This document shows positions 10,235 through 22,767 of a stretch of DNA of 64,000 bases, one piece after another. The DNA comes from Pollenia angustigena. Taxonomy: Eukaryota > Arthropoda > Insecta > Diptera > Polleniidae. Every line of letters begins with the position of its first letter. Position 1 is the stretch's first letter. Both the position numbers and the translations under genes were made by a program. The DNA is taken from contig OV884058.1 in assembly GCA_930367215.1 (NCBI GenBank), positions 222,312,208 to 222,376,207 of the forward strand, in the 5' to 3' direction. The notes under the pieces are model-generated. The model searched no databases. It was not told where the DNA came from and saw only the letters and a program-made list of their open reading frames with translations.

Positions 10235-11622
10235 GCGGTGCGCAAAATGACCCCAGGAAATATGGCCCCAAAAGGAAAATGAAAAACGGCCCCAAAATTT
10301 TACATGAGACACAACAACACGCAATTTTGTTTTTTTTGGGGTTATTTTTCATTTTTTCGTTAGGGTGTTTTTGCATTTTAAGTGGAATGAAAAATGACCC
10401 CAATATCAAGGAATGAAAAATGGCCCCAAATAAAATCACAATTTTTACTTTGGGGCTATTTTTCATCTACTAATAAAAAATGCAAGTTTAAAGAAATGAA
10501 AAATCACCCCAAACATTTTTACACAAATTTTATAAAATTCTATGTAAAAGTTTCTAGGGATAACATAAAAAACCCGAAATCTTATACCAAAGTAGAGAAA
10601 ATCCTTGCCGGTTATGCAGAGATGCTTTAGTTAGCGAAGCCGGTGTTTGTTATACCATAGAGGAAAAAATCCTAGAGCACGGCCGAAGGCCTGCTATTAC
10701 GAGAAGAGTTCGTTATACCATAGAAAAGAAAATTCTTGCGCCCGGCCCAAGGCCGGCTATTTAGTGAAGCTTTAGTGAGCGAAGCCAGTGTTCGTTATAC
10801 CAAAGAGAAGAAAATCCTTTCACCCAGCCGAAGGCCGGCTATACAGAGAAGCTTTAGTTAGCGAAGCCAGCGTTCGTTATACCATAGAAAAAAATCCTTG
10901 CACCCGGCCGAAGGCTTTAGTAAGCAAAGCCAGTGTTCGTTATACCATAGAGAAAAAATCCTTATGCATGGCCGAAAGCCCAACCGTGCTATCAATCGTA
11001 CGATTTTTAAAACCAAAACTGTATAATTATCCGGATTTTGAAATCGGGATTCTAAATTTGGGATTTTTAGTTTTAGGCATATGAACTCCACCGAAAATGT
11101 TTAATGTCACTTTCTTTGTGTTCTTTTTTGGGGTTAAAATTCATTATAAATTTTGAGGTGATTTTTCATAATGAAGAATAACCCCAAATTTAGGGTCATA
11201 TTTCATTTTATTTTTAGGGTTATTTTTCATTTTTTTGGGGTAATTTTTCATTAAAAAAATGGGGCCATATTACATTATGAAAAATAGCCCCAAATTTGGG
11301 GTCAATTTTCATTTATTTTTTGGGGCCATATTTCCTGGGGCCATATTTCGCAGCGCCTATGAACTCCACCGAAAATGTTTAATGTAACTTTCTTTGTGTT
11401 CTTTTTTGGGGTTCAAATTCATTTTAAATTTTGAGGTGATTTTTCATAATGAAGAATAACCCCAAATTTAGGGTCATATTTCATTTTATTTTTAGGGTTA
11501 TTTTTCATTTTTTGGGGTAATTTTTCATTAAAAAAATGGGGCCATATTGCATTATGAAAAATAGCCACAAATTTGGGGTCAATTTTCATTTATTTTTTTG
11601 GGGCCATATTTCGCAGCGCCGT
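10235..11622. mobile_element. Compound foldback element with GGCGCTGCG ends
   Basis: The left end GGCGGTGCGCAAAATGACCC is an imperfect inverted copy of the right ends GGGGCCATATTTCGCAGCGCC (11339-11359 and again 11602-11622; the second is a tandem repeat of 11083-11359). Both arms contain many short units of the type GAAAAATGACCCCAAA or its complement. TATGAACTC lies just before the left end (10226-10234) and just after the inner right end (11360-11368), as a 9-bp target duplication would. About 100 bp of flanking sequence (ACTGTATAATTATCCGGATT) occurs both at 10165 and at 11021, so several duplications are superimposed. No coding region. Confidence 0.6.
10570..10975. repeat. GGCCGAAGGCC minisatellite, first locus
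   Basis: Five or so degenerate units of about 65-85 bp each contain a GC-rich palindrome (CGGCCGAAGGCCG type), GAAGCTTTAGT, AGCGAAGCC and GTTATACCATAGAG. It is the reverse complement of the minisatellite at 51740-52318. Embedded in the foldback element at 10235-11622. Confidence 0.8.
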
Positions 11623-11823
11623 CTGAACGCTGTAAAAATATCGTGCTATAAAAATATCGTGCTTTTTAGTAATGAAACGGTTGCCTTAAAAATTATTTTT
11701 AATAATCATTTATTTTGGATTAATACAGTATTGTTGAACAAGTGCGATAAGTATATTTTATATTTATTATTTAACAAATAGAAACTGGGAATTATTTCCT
11801 TCCGAAGGTTACTTTTATATTAT

Positions 11824-12324
11824 ATTCAACATTTTTCATTTTTCGAATTTATTCTATGAGCTAAATTTCAGTTATGTATTTTATAAAGCTTTTTTGTAAT
11901 AGTTCTATTCCTACAATTTTTCAGAAATGACTTTATACACTACCAGACTATTATATTGTATTTTCTTTTTACATTTTACCTTAGCCTTCCTTTGGAAAGC
12001 TATGAGGTATATTTTATGTACAGAAAAATTTAAAATTATTAGACACCAGCAGAATCTAATGCATTTTCTGGCCCGCTACGGCCTTCGTCAGCATTCTTTG
12101 TGTCTCACTGGATAGTGTTACTTTATAAATTGAATGTATTTAACTCAACTATTTTAACAAATAGAAACTGGGAATTATTTCCTTCCGAAGGTTACTTTTA
12201 TTTTATATTCAACATTTTTCATTTCTGAAAAATTGAAGGAATAGAACTATTACAAAAAGCTTTATAAAATACATAACTGAAATTTAGCTCATAGAATAAA
12301 TTCGAAAAATGAAAAATGTTGAAT
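11824..12324. repeat. Inverted repeat with 105-bp arms
   Basis: Arms at 11824-11929 and 12220-12324 are nearly identical in opposite orientation (core GAGCTAAATTTCAGTTATGT). In addition, a 70-bp direct repeat (AACAAATAGAAACTGGGAAT) is at 11772 and 12156. A related single arm is at 55012-55145. Probably a foldback-type element; no terminal duplication found. Confidence 0.75.
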
Positions 12325-12521
12325 TTATTATTTAACTTTTTTTAATTTTATCTATGTAGTTATTTTTACGTATTTTTGCATGCTAATTTTTTATCTTATG
12401 AAAACATAATTTTGCTATAATGCATCCCAAAAATTAGTGACTAAAAAAAAATCACACTTCTCAAATAAGCACTCCTTAACTATGGCAAATTGTATTATTA
12501 AAACACAGGCATACAAACATA

Positions 12522-13720
12522 CACAAAAAAAAACCATAGGTAAAATTACCTAAAAATATGGTATAAAATTAACTAAGCGCAAAGGTAGCATGGCAATATC
12601 TAAGTTTCTTAGATAATAAAACGTTTAACTTAGGTAATTTCTATGTTCGAAAAAGTATCTAATAATTTTGGTAAAATTTCAAAGTAACTTGGAAAATTTA
12701 CCAATGATAGCAAAGTTAGTTTATATTTTTATTTTAGAAAAGTTATCTAAGTTAAATTTTGTACCAGAACATAGGTTTCAGGTAAATTTACTAGTTTTTT
12801 TTAATAAAAAAGCATTTTAAAAAAACTCTATATACTTTTTTAACCTTTTTAATTTCATTATATGTATTTTATTTATCAATTCATATCTGTACCAATAAAA
12901 AAAAATTTGAGTGGCATTGACAAATTTGTTTTGAGGCTGCTTAAAGTTCCGGGCGGTTTTTAGTGCTCATTTGAGGTCAAAGTATTAAAATAATCTCGTC
13001 TATAAAATCCATATTGATCAAGCATCGTGTCGTCCAATTTAATAATCTTGAATAAAAGTTATAAACAATTATTGGTTTTATTGTTAATATATCTGTGGTT
13101 TTCATTGGCAACAGCGTATGTCTAAAAAAAAAATGTTTCAGGAGAGCCGAAAAAACCATTCTAGAGCAAACTATTGGTTAGATATTGCACCTTTTGAATT
13201 TGTAATTGAGTTAAAACATCGGAATGGGTCTATCTGTTTTTAATAATTTTTAAAAAAAAAATATAAAGAGCGCTTTAAATTTAGCAATATGGCATCAACA
13301 ATTCAAAATCGAAAAAATAGACATACGCGGTTGCCTATGAGAACCACAGATATTCTGTCTTGTTTTTAAAAAGTTCAGCGGAGTTCTTTATCTTATGTTA
13401 ATAATTCTCACTTACCTACGTTGTATTTTTATCCTTTATTGGACAGTTTTTAATTTATATTTAAAAATTTTAAATTCAAATTTATATTTGAATGTTTTTT
13501 TCACAATTGAAAAATAAAATAAACAGACATACATACATATTATAAAAAAAATTTCGAAGAAGATACCTAACCCAATTTGTTATATTGACAAAAATTTTAG
13601 GCAATACTTATTGTATAAATTACCAATTATTAAAGACAATAAAACTTAATTTTTTCTTTATATATAAAAATAAATTGCCTATGCACACCTTGGTAAAATT
13701 ACCTAAACTATTTTTTTGTG
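12522..13720. mobile_element. TIR element with AGGTAAAATTACCT subterminal palindromes
   Basis: The left end CACAAAAAAAAACCATAGG and right end (reverse complement CACAAAAAAATAGTTTAGG) form imperfect TIRs, with AGGTAAAATTACCTAA-type palindromes just inside each end. The insertion is in TA-rich microsatellite DNA (ACATAC / GTATG), so a TA target is possible but not provable. No coding region; a short minus-strand frame at 12977-13159 has no recognisable motif. Confidence 0.55.
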
Positions 13721-14270
13721 TGTATGTATGTATGTATGTATTTTAAAAATAGCTTAGGCCTATCGGGGACAGGGTTGTTAGCACTGTTGCCAATTTAGAG
13801 ATTTTCCCGCTAAATCTAGCGTTTTTGAAATGCCAATCGCGGGAAAAAATACATTTTAGCGGTACGCGGGAAATCTAGCGATTTTCAAACATCTCTCAGC
13901 GGCTGATTTTTGCCACAAAAACCTTGCTCAAATTTTAAATTTACAGATTTAATACTTTTTCTTATTAAGCTTTTTTGTTTTTTTGGTTTAAAACTAGTTG
14001 ATTATGTTCACGGTTTTACTTACTTTTGTGGTTTTAGCTAACTATGATTATATTGTTAGGGCTATATGTGACAATACACAACTTTAAGCCTGCTAAAAAT
14101 TGTTAAACAACAGGTAAGGTATTGATCTAAATTATCTCAATAGATCCCAAGCAATATAATTCACTTACTCTCAACTAACTAATTTGACCTCATTGCTTAA
14201 AACGGCAAATAATTGCCAAACATAGCGTAAGTGTTATAGACTTTTTTGCGTTTTAATAACTGAATTGTTA
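13721..14270. other. Gene-free stretch with one hAT-type terminus
   Basis: CACTGTTGCCAATTTAG at 13776 resembles a hAT terminus; a matching inverted end (CTAAATTGGCAACACTG) occurs at 19762-19778. The flanking 8-mers do not match, so I do not join them into one element. Nothing else recognised. Confidence 0.4.
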
Positions 14271-14880
14271 TACATACCCTCCACCACAACAAGTTGTGAT
14301 AAGGGTATACTAATTTTGTCATTCCGGGTGAAACTGTTTAAGTATTCATCTAAGACCCCATAAAGTACATATACTATGGGTCCTTGAGTAATTCTATGCA
14401 AGGTCACTTTCGAACGACTCAAAAAACGATAAATATTGGTATCAAATTGTTTCTAGTTCTCCTAAGCAGTTTGGGATTGAAATCCAGCAAAATCGGTTTA
14501 GTAGGAAAATAGTTATGAATTAAAATGTGAAACAACCACTCCAAAAATTTATCATTTTGTTACAAAAACTAGCATAACTAATGGCGGAATGCACATATTG
14601 ATACAAGATTTTGCACAAATTCGTTCTATATTTCGTGAAGATCGGTCCATAACTAACGAAAGGCCCAATATAAAACCCATTCTCAAAAAACCTTTAGTAC
14701 GGCTAAAACCGTAAAGACCATAGGCCCCATATAAAGCCCACTCCCGGAAAACAGCTAAGTACACCTAAAACCGTAATAAATAATGCTATTGTAATAAATT
14801 ACGCTGTCAACTTTCGTGCCGATCGGTTCATAACTACCAAGAACATTTAACAAAATCGTCAACAAATCGTCAAATATTTT
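14271..14880 (-). repeat. GGGTATA-ended dispersed repeat, minus orientation
   Basis: It starts with the palindromic end ATACCCTCCACCACAAC..GTTGTGATAAGGGTAT, then GTCATTCCGGGTGAAACT and GACCCCATAAAGTACATATAC. The body carries the family phrases GAAGATCGGTCCATAA and GGCCC..TATAAA.CCCACTC. Opposite orientation to 26322-27415. 14881-15595 holds nothing recognised. Confidence 0.7.
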
Positions 14881-15600
14881 AATTTACAATTTAGAGACAA
14901 TTTATTGCATTGTTTGGTTGAAAATAAAAATTTTTTCCAAGAAATTCTATTTATGGTAAAGCAAGTGATATGGTTATGTTTTATTCTTTTTATTTCAGCA
15001 AGTGGGCTGAAATATACATATTTATCATTTGAAAAGAAATGCATAAGAAAAAGTATATTTTCATAAAAACATAACAAAAATTTATTTATTTCATTTATCC
15101 ATATTCACATCCATATTGAAGGTGCTAAACCAAGGGTTCTATCTATATCAACAGTCTTTTTACCCGACTTGAAACGTTTTATAATGTCGAATTTTAGTTC
15201 CAAACAAATGCATTTTCTTGTCTTTGCACTCATTTTTCTACACAACTTCAGATCCAATTTCTTACTTCCTAACGCGTAACTATACTAAGAATAACTTACC
15301 TAACAGATTAAATGAGAATTCTTCTTTTTACACGCAAATAGAAAAATTCTTCACATTATGGCTTCAGCGAAAAATGCAATCGTGTAGCGACGCAAATCGA
15401 AATCATAAAAACGCAGAGCGGATTAAACCAACTTTTAAAAAGCGACGCAAATAGGACCGACGCAAAACGGGGTTCTAGTGTATATTTTTGGCAGTATCGA
15501 TGGCATTCATATAATTGATGATAATTGATGATGTCTTTGGAGTTTTAAATCTTTTACTGTAACCAAAAAATCCTTCTTACAAATTCTCATTCACTCAGGG

Positions 15601-15905
15601 CCATTATAACAACTTGAAGTTAGCTAAAGTTAAGATTAAGTTGACATATAGCAATGTCTTAACCAAATGTACCATCATTTAGAAGCTCAGGACATTTTAA
15701 GTTTCTAGATCCATTATTAACAACGATAAGTATTACATTTCTTTTGTATCTCTTTCAACAAAATGTTTTATAAATACATAATTTTGTTATGGGAAAAAAT
15801 TTGCAAACGTTTTCTTAATTGCTACTGTGTGTTGTTGCAAAAACAAATTGTTTCTCTATTGTGAACAGTAGTGAAAATGTTGCTGCCTATTGTGAACGAA
15901 GCTTA
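15601..15905. repeat. Two MITE fragments
   Basis: 15601-15690 begins GGCCATTATAACAACTTGAA and matches the left half of the Harbinger-like MITE at 48603-48728. 15786-15905 matches the right half of the MITE at 6169-6542 (TGTGTTGTTGCAAAAACAAA, then TATTGTGAACGAAGCTT). Both lack their other end. Confidence 0.65.
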
Positions 15906-16017
15906 TACATATGTAAAAAGTTGAGAAAAATGTTGTAAATCATACGAATTTTCACTCAAAACACATTTTTGTTTACATTTATTTACGTTTTATTATTTGT
16001 AAATTAATCTTTATTAT

Positions 16018-16632
16018 TAAGATTTTTGTATGACGTGCTAAATTCCCAATTTTCCATATTTGATAAATACACTGAAATTTATTGTTGAGGGAAAGCTAGC
16101 CTCTATGCGCATTTCACTGGTTGCTTAGGCCAGATCATCATGAAACCTTTTCCAAAGATTTTAGAAAAGCTAAAAATATTATACAAATAAAACCCTAAAG
16201 CGAATAAGAATTCTAAACACTCAAAGTCTTACTTGTAACAATATCAAAGCTTAAACAAAACACCAACAATAAACAGTGAGTTTATCTTTTCTTACATCCC
16301 CCTACAATTGGTTGGGTTCTTTCCGACTCGAATTGTAGTTGTATGTGGGTAAAAAGAAAAAACAAAATTAAAAAACAAATTGTTTCATTCTATTGTCTTT
16401 GCAAGAAAACAACAAAAAAAAAACCAATTTGACAATTAAGTTTTCTGCACGGGCACATGCAAGTAAGTATATTATCAAAGTTATTTACGGGAATACAAAA
16501 TTTACTATTAAGATTTTTGTATGACGTGCTAAATTCCCAATTTTCCATATTTAATAAATACACTGAAATTTATTGTTGAGGGAAAGCAAGCCTCAATGCG
16601 CATTTCACTGGTTGCTTAGGCCAGATCATCTT
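16018..16632 (+). mobile_element. Terminal-direct-repeat element, truncated copy
   Basis: A direct repeat (GTATGACGTGCTAAATTCCC to GGTTGCTTAGGCCAGATCATC) occurs at 16018-16145 and 16505-16632. Between them is the family interior with a CTACAATTGG..CGAATTGTAG inverted motif, as at 34020-34075. The repeats resemble short LTRs with a tiny interior (TRIM-like), but no tRNA primer site or polypurine tract is convincing. The younger relative is at 32252-34785. 16633-17440 holds no gene. Confidence 0.6.
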
Positions 16633-17551
16633 TATTTGATTATATAATTTTATACCGCTTTAGTTTATTCTACACTAAAACTTTTGTTTACCTTCCTAAA
16701 AATTATTTTTTCTACGCGTTTCCGCTTATCCGAATTTTGTTTTGTAAATGCAATTCTAAAAATGGGAAAAGGAAAAAAATCCACGGGAATTTGTATTCAT
16801 AATTGGGCTGATTATATATTTAATATGTGTGGTAATGAAACTGTATTCTTTGAAGAAACGATTAACAAACTGTCTTATGCAAAAAAAAAGTTAAAGTTAA
16901 CATTAGTTAACCATTACATTTAACACACTTGCTCACATTTGCTGGGCTTAATGTGTTGGTTAACTAATATAAAAAAGTAGGACTTTAATTCAGAAATCGA
17001 TTTTTAAATTGCTCAATATGTACACACCTGCTAAAAACGATCATTTAAAAATCGATCTTTGTCCTTAACATACCTGTATAACTGTTAAAAACATATTAAG
17101 TGGCAGTTATAGTAATAGTAAATTACAACTGGGCTTGGCGAAATTGGCAGTTAAACATACATGTGTCTAAATTTCTTACAGGTTTGTTTTGGAAATCGAA
17201 TACGTAAGAATTTTAAACGTCGTTTTTTAATAAGATTTCTTTAATAAAATAATTTAATGACAAATATTATACAAATATTTCTCTAATGAACAAAATTTTA
17301 TAACTAGTGTATTAAAAACAACTTCCAAATTCTTGCGTTTTCGATTTCCAGAACACCCCTAATATATTCATTGATAAAAAAAAGCCCTGTTACCAAAAAT
17401 TCAAATTCTACTTTTTGATTAATAATGATCAGGGAGCACAAATATTTATACCCTCTCCACTATTGTGGTGTGGGTATAAAAAGTGAAAAAATTTAAATTT
17501 AGAGTTAATACCAGGGACCGAAAATAACAGTTATATTGGAATTTTAAAACA

Positions 17552-18852
17552 AAAAAATCATATAGAATTAAATGTCGAGGAGACGATAGCATAGCTGCAA
17601 TAGACATAGAAACCTTGCTATCTATTGACTTGAATTCCGCAGCTTTTGATAGCGTAGAGTACACTCGTTTGAGAATGGAATTTGCGAAGTCGGAAATTCC
17701 GGATTACCGTGTCGTAGACAAATACATCTATAGAAGAACAGGATTCACGTCTGGTAACTCTGATGAGTCTGACTTATGGAAATTGCTTGTACCTAATGAA
17801 CTACGTAAGGATGTCATCTACGCAGCACATGATATACCGAACGCGGGATATGGAGGTATAGCCAAAACTGTACATAGAATCAGAACTTTCTTCTTCTGGC
17901 CAAAACTAGTGTCCGACGTCAAGGAATACATCCTAAGCTGCGAATTGTGCAAAACATCCAAAGCACCGACATCGTGTCTTAAACCACCTATGGGTCAGAT
18001 GGTTCAAGCCGTAAGGCCATTTCAACTCTTTTATATGGACCTTATAGGACCATTTCCACGTACCAAGAACGGTAATATTGGCATACTGATAATTCTTGAC
18101 CACTTTTCAAAATTTACATTTTTGAAACCATTAAGGAAGTTCATGACAAACCCTATAGTCGACTATCTTCAGAACGAGATTTTTACTTGTTTTGGTGTTC
18201 CGGAGATCATTGTTTCTGACAATTGAAGCCAATTCAAGTCTAATGAATTCAAGAAGATAGTGGACAAATTTGGAATTCAACACCAGTTCACCGCTGTACA
18301 TAGCCCACAGTCCAACGCAAGCGAGAGGGTGAACCGCTTCATAAATGAGGCTCTCCGCTCTTACATTCGTAATGACCAACGACAATGGGATGAATATCTT
18401 CCTAGCGTCAATTGTGCTATTAGTAGCAGCGTTCATTAGACAACGGACGGACCCCTTATGACTTAGTATTCGGACAGACTATGATTACACATGGAGAAGA
18501 CTATAAAATTTTACGAAGTCTCAAACTGTTGGCGGAGACAGATACACAATTAAAAAGACAGGACAATTTTACACTTTTACGTGACTGTATATGCGCAAAG
18601 ATACAGGACGCGTATGAACGTAATGTCAAAACCTACAATTTTAGATTACGCAGGCGAGAATTCAATATTGGTCAAACTGTGATTCGGCGGAATTTCGTGC
18701 AGAGCTCTTTGGCGGACAATTTCAATACCAAGCTCGCGCCAACGGGTGTAAGGGCTGTTGTAAGACGGAAAATTGGTAACGTAAATTACGAACTCGAGGA
18801 CGTTAACGGCAAGCACGTGGGAGTATACCATATGAAGGATATATGGACATAG
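17552..18852 (+). pseudogene. Mdg3-like gypsy (Ty3) integrase, broken
   Basis: The frame encodes the C-terminal part of a Ty3/gypsy Pol. Present are an H2C2 zinc-binding region (AAHDIPNAGYGGIAKTVHRI, where one expected His is Tyr, then CELCKTSK), the integrase core with D in YMDLIGPF and D in EIIVSDN, and E in NASERVNRF, then RTPYDLVFG and a C-terminal YELEDVNGKHVGVYHMKDI. It would insert element cDNA into chromosomes. The copy is dead: a TGA directly after VSDN (18223-18225), a TAG near 18437, and a +1 shift just after it. Gag, protease and reverse transcriptase are absent upstream, and no LTRs were found. Wording is closest to what I know of mdg3/micropia-type elements. Confidence 0.85.
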
Positions 18853-19833
18853 AAATGGTCACATTCTTTCAGATAAAATTCTGCCGTTTCCTTTGTATTT
18901 CATCTGCTTTGTGAGCGCGACGTTTGGGTTTATATATTTTATTCTGAATTTACTGTTTTATTCTGAATTATCTAACATTTTACTTTGGCCTTAAAATTTT
19001 CAATATAAATTTTCAATTAAATTACCTTTGATTTTATTTTTGAATATTTTCAAACATTTTCTTTATTTAAATTATAAAATTCATAAAATTTATACACATA
19101 GTTCGGGGGCAATATTTTGAATTTTCCTTGTAAAAAAAAAGAAAGAAATTAAGAAATATAATTATTTGTGGAAAACCAATTCTTACAGCAAGGATTAAAG
19201 AAATTTTTATTTTTGCAAGATACATACCTTGGGTAAGGATTTTTTTAATGGAATTTAAGTATTTGAACAGGGAATTTTTTATTATCACTTGAATTTTTTT
19301 TTTTTGGGTTTGGTTTCTTAAAGAACATTTGGCGCTTTTGGTTAAGGGCAATTAGAGGCAATTTTAACAAACCGGAAGTTATTTCATATAACAGAGCTCA
19401 GAATAATTGGCAAGAATACGGAAGATAATCAATTTTATTTGGTGGTCGAAGTGATGTTGGTGTGGGTAGTGAGTGGATTTACATTAGCAATCATATGGAT
19501 TCATCTGGACCCTACATCAACAACAAACTTTTCTTAGCGTATAAAAACAAATAAGTACCTTTTGAATGCCATACTTTCAAATTGAAATGGCCAGTTCGTG
19601 TTTATCCATAATCTTAACCAACGTGATTCTTTTCGTTATCCTGGTATAAAAATAATCTTGCAAAGTATTTTGAATTTCACGTCTATAACATAATTTTCTT
19701 ACATTTTGACAATTGTTTCTTCTGATTACTTGAAAAATGGCTAAATCTAGCCACTAAATGGCTAAATTGGCAACACTGCTTGGAACAAACGCATGAGTTC
19801 TTGGGTCACCCTATATTAAAAATATGTATCAGG
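18853..19833. other. Gene-free stretch after the gypsy fragment
   Basis: AT-rich; the first 100 bp may be the gypsy 3' region. A hAT-type end (TGGCAACACTG) lies at 19768-19778. No gene seen. Confidence 0.5.
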
Positions 19834-20762
19834 GCTGCCAGATGTAGCGATTTATCGTAATTTTGACGATTTTTTGTTCCGAAATTAGCAAAGTGCCGAA
19901 TTGCTGATTTTTTTCAAAAATGTGACGATTTAACTCAGTCTCCAAAAAAGTAAACTTTTAATGATTTTATATGTTTAGATATTAAGCAACACATTTTGGT
20001 AGCAAGAAATTTTGTAAGCAATACAGCTGAAATTTTTAAGTTGCATTTCTTAAAGTGATCAAGACCTTAAATTCGAGTATGAAGCCAAGTGAAATAATGA
20101 ACCGGTCTTTTTTAACATAAAATACTCCTTACATAGACAAAAATGTGGACCAAACTCGATCCCCCTAGGTCGTATGGGCGCTTTTATGCTAAGCTCTGGA
20201 TGAAAAAAAATTTTTATTTTTCTTAACATGGTCATTTATGAACCGATTTTGTTAATTTTCACTATTTTGGAAGTTACAAACGGAATGGCAAACTTATATT
20301 AAAACGAAATTACATATTTTGATTCTGTTCTCGGTATAAATATATGTGTTCATTAAATAAGTCCCTACCTAGCTAACATACAAATGTTTATCATAAAATT
20401 CTTAAGAAAATCCTTAAATGATTACTTCCAGAGTACAAAAACAACAATGTTACACTTTGTTTATCTTTCAGTAAATGATCATCGAATGAACCTTTTGCGA
20501 CTCTGTATAAATCATATTTTCTGTATAAATCATATTTTCAACAATTATCTACATGAGTCTCATACGATTCTTGACATGCTTTTTGAAAGACTAGTTTGAT
20601 TATCTTAACACACATCTTAAGCATCATTATAGTTTGTTAGAGTTTCTCCCATGTAAGGCATCTTCTACGATTAAAAATGCGCTTGTGGACGATAAAAAAC
20701 GCTCTTCAAGAGACTTTCAGTAGATCCTACACGATACAAAGTGCTATCTGGATATAAAGTTA

Positions 20763-21430
20763 TTCACCCCTATCGTGAATAACAAGTGGAATTTTTGTTC
20801 CCATGAAATTTTCATTCCTCTCGAAGGGAAAAAAGCAATCGTGAATCTCATGTGAAAAATTTTTCACGCTATCAGTTCCAGTGAATGTAAAAAAAAGAAG
20901 AAAGATTTAAAAAAACTAAAATCAATCCAATTTTTGTTCAAAAATATTCAAGTATGTAGAAATTTTAAAGAAAAGTTAAAATAATAAAGCAAAATATTTA
21001 GTATTGAAGGGATAGTTTGTAACAGCGTTAGTTTTTTGAACTTTTTAAATTTAATGTAGTAAAATATTTTCCAAAATTCTGCTACCAAGTCAATAGAAAG
21101 TTTAACAAATCCGCAGTCAATATACCTGTTGCTTTAAAGTTTGTTGAGCAATATATCGGTTTGTGCCTTTTTAACTTTATTAACTCTTAATATTCGATAT
21201 ATAGGAGGAGCTTCTTACATACATGTTCTGTTCCCTACCAAAAATAAAGTGAGAAAATCTAAGGGAAATGTGAACAAATTACGAGGGAAAAAATTTTTCA
21301 CGATAAGGGGAATTTTTTCCCGTAAAAATTTTTTCACGTTATTATTCTCCTTTGAATTACATTTGTTCATGGGAGTTGTTCATGATCGCAAATATGTAAA
21401 AAGGGAAAAATTTTTCACGATCGGGGTGAT
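20763..21430. mobile_element. TTA-flanked TIR element (Harbinger-like)
   Basis: Ends TTCACCCCTATCGTGAA and (inverted) ATCACCCCGATCGTGAA; TTA at 20760-20762 and 21431-21433. The same site without insertion is seen in the paralogous copy at about 52880-52890 (GAAGTAATTATG). The interior is rich in AAATTTTTCACG palindromes. No coding region. Confidence 0.7.
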
Positions 21431-22137
21431 TTATGTTTTGGTTTGATTGTTTTTTTTTATAAGACTCGATCGACAAAGTAAAAATTTAACAAAAAGTTTT
21501 AATTTTTGTAAAAGACTATCAAGAACAACTTCAACGTGTGGCTGCAAGGTCAGGAAATTAACAAAGATGGTTTAGATGCAAGGCTGCCATATTTGACGAT
21601 TTTTTGTGATTTTTATCAGAAAAAAATACTGCGTCGAATGGTTCCGGTTCCATATTTGTATGATAAAAAAAAATTCACTTACGCAAAAAAAAAAAAAAAT
21701 CGTTTGCTGTAAGCCGCAGAATCACCAGGAATAATAGACTTGAGACGAAATGTTTACAGCCAATATATGTATAAAGCGAGAATAATTAAAAATACGTTTC
21801 AAGTTCCTAAGTTGTATGCATTTTGTTCTACTTTCATTCATACAGGTTTTTTTTGGCTCTGGTGAACGTTTTATATATTGTCAGTTACAACGTTCTTTAA
21901 TTCCTGCCACGATATTAAGCAGCACAGAAATAATTTTGTAAACAAGACAGCTTTAATTTTGAAGTTTTCTTTTCCTTACAAAAGTTTATGGGAAAAGGAA
22001 AAAGCTGTTCACTTTTTATTCGCGAAAGGCGTGATTTTGAATGCATTTCTTAATGTGAAAACATTAAACGGTTGCCGCTGTTTTCTGCCAATGAAGAGGG
22101 AATTTTGAGTCAATTTAACAAAACAACAAGCTTAAGT

Positions 22138-22600
22138 GAAATATACGGCTGTGTCGAATCTTATATACCCTTCAAAATTATATTTAAAGTCGTACCAAAA
22201 CTTTAATTTCGAGTATGGGGAGCAAGTGAAATATCGGACCAGGCTCTTTATATGTATAATACTCCTTATATAGAAAAAAATGTGGGCCAAATTCGATCGC
22301 CCTACCACAAATGAACGCTTTTGTGCCAAATTCTAAATAGTTACATATTTGTCTATTACTCTGTCATTAATGAACCGACTTTCTTAATTTTCACTATTAG
22401 GACTTTACTAAAATTACTTCAGGTGAAAATTAGAAATAATGTTTATAGATTATAAGTAGTCATCAAATGGGGTCTTCAGAAAACCCATTCCAAACAAGAC
22501 TATAGGGTGCATGGTTAACATTGTAGAAGTTACAAACGTAATAATAAACTTTTGTTATGTATTTTGATTTTGATCTCGTTTGATAAATTAAATAAATAAC
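22138..22600. repeat. Dispersed repeat, related copy at 20040-20350
   Basis: TACGGCTGTGTCGAATCTTATATACCC opens it (given here as the family phrase in two parts: TACGGCTGTGTCGAATCT and TATATACCC). Shared blocks with 20040-20350 are AAGTGAAATA, ATACTCCTTA, AACTCGATC/ATTCGATC and TTAATTTTCACTATT. A third opening phrase is at 24915 (TTTGGCTGTGCCGAATCTTT). Likely the same GGGTATA-ended superfamily. Confidence 0.55.
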
Positions 22601-22767
22601 TAGCTGAGTAGGATTTTTGCTAACCCTTCTGCATTCCTTGGATATGTGCCCTTCCTATGATCCTTTGGGTCAATATGACCCAACAATAAAATGTAAACAA
22701 CATTAAATATTTAAGTATAATAAAAATTCTTTTGATTATTTGACTGAAAAAATTATTGATCGATGAT

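Noticed and set aside
13776..19778. A single 6-kb hAT between two CA(C/G)TGTTGCCAATTTAG ends
   Set aside because: Flanking 8-mers do not match and the gypsy fragment alone does not fill the interval; more likely two separate termini.
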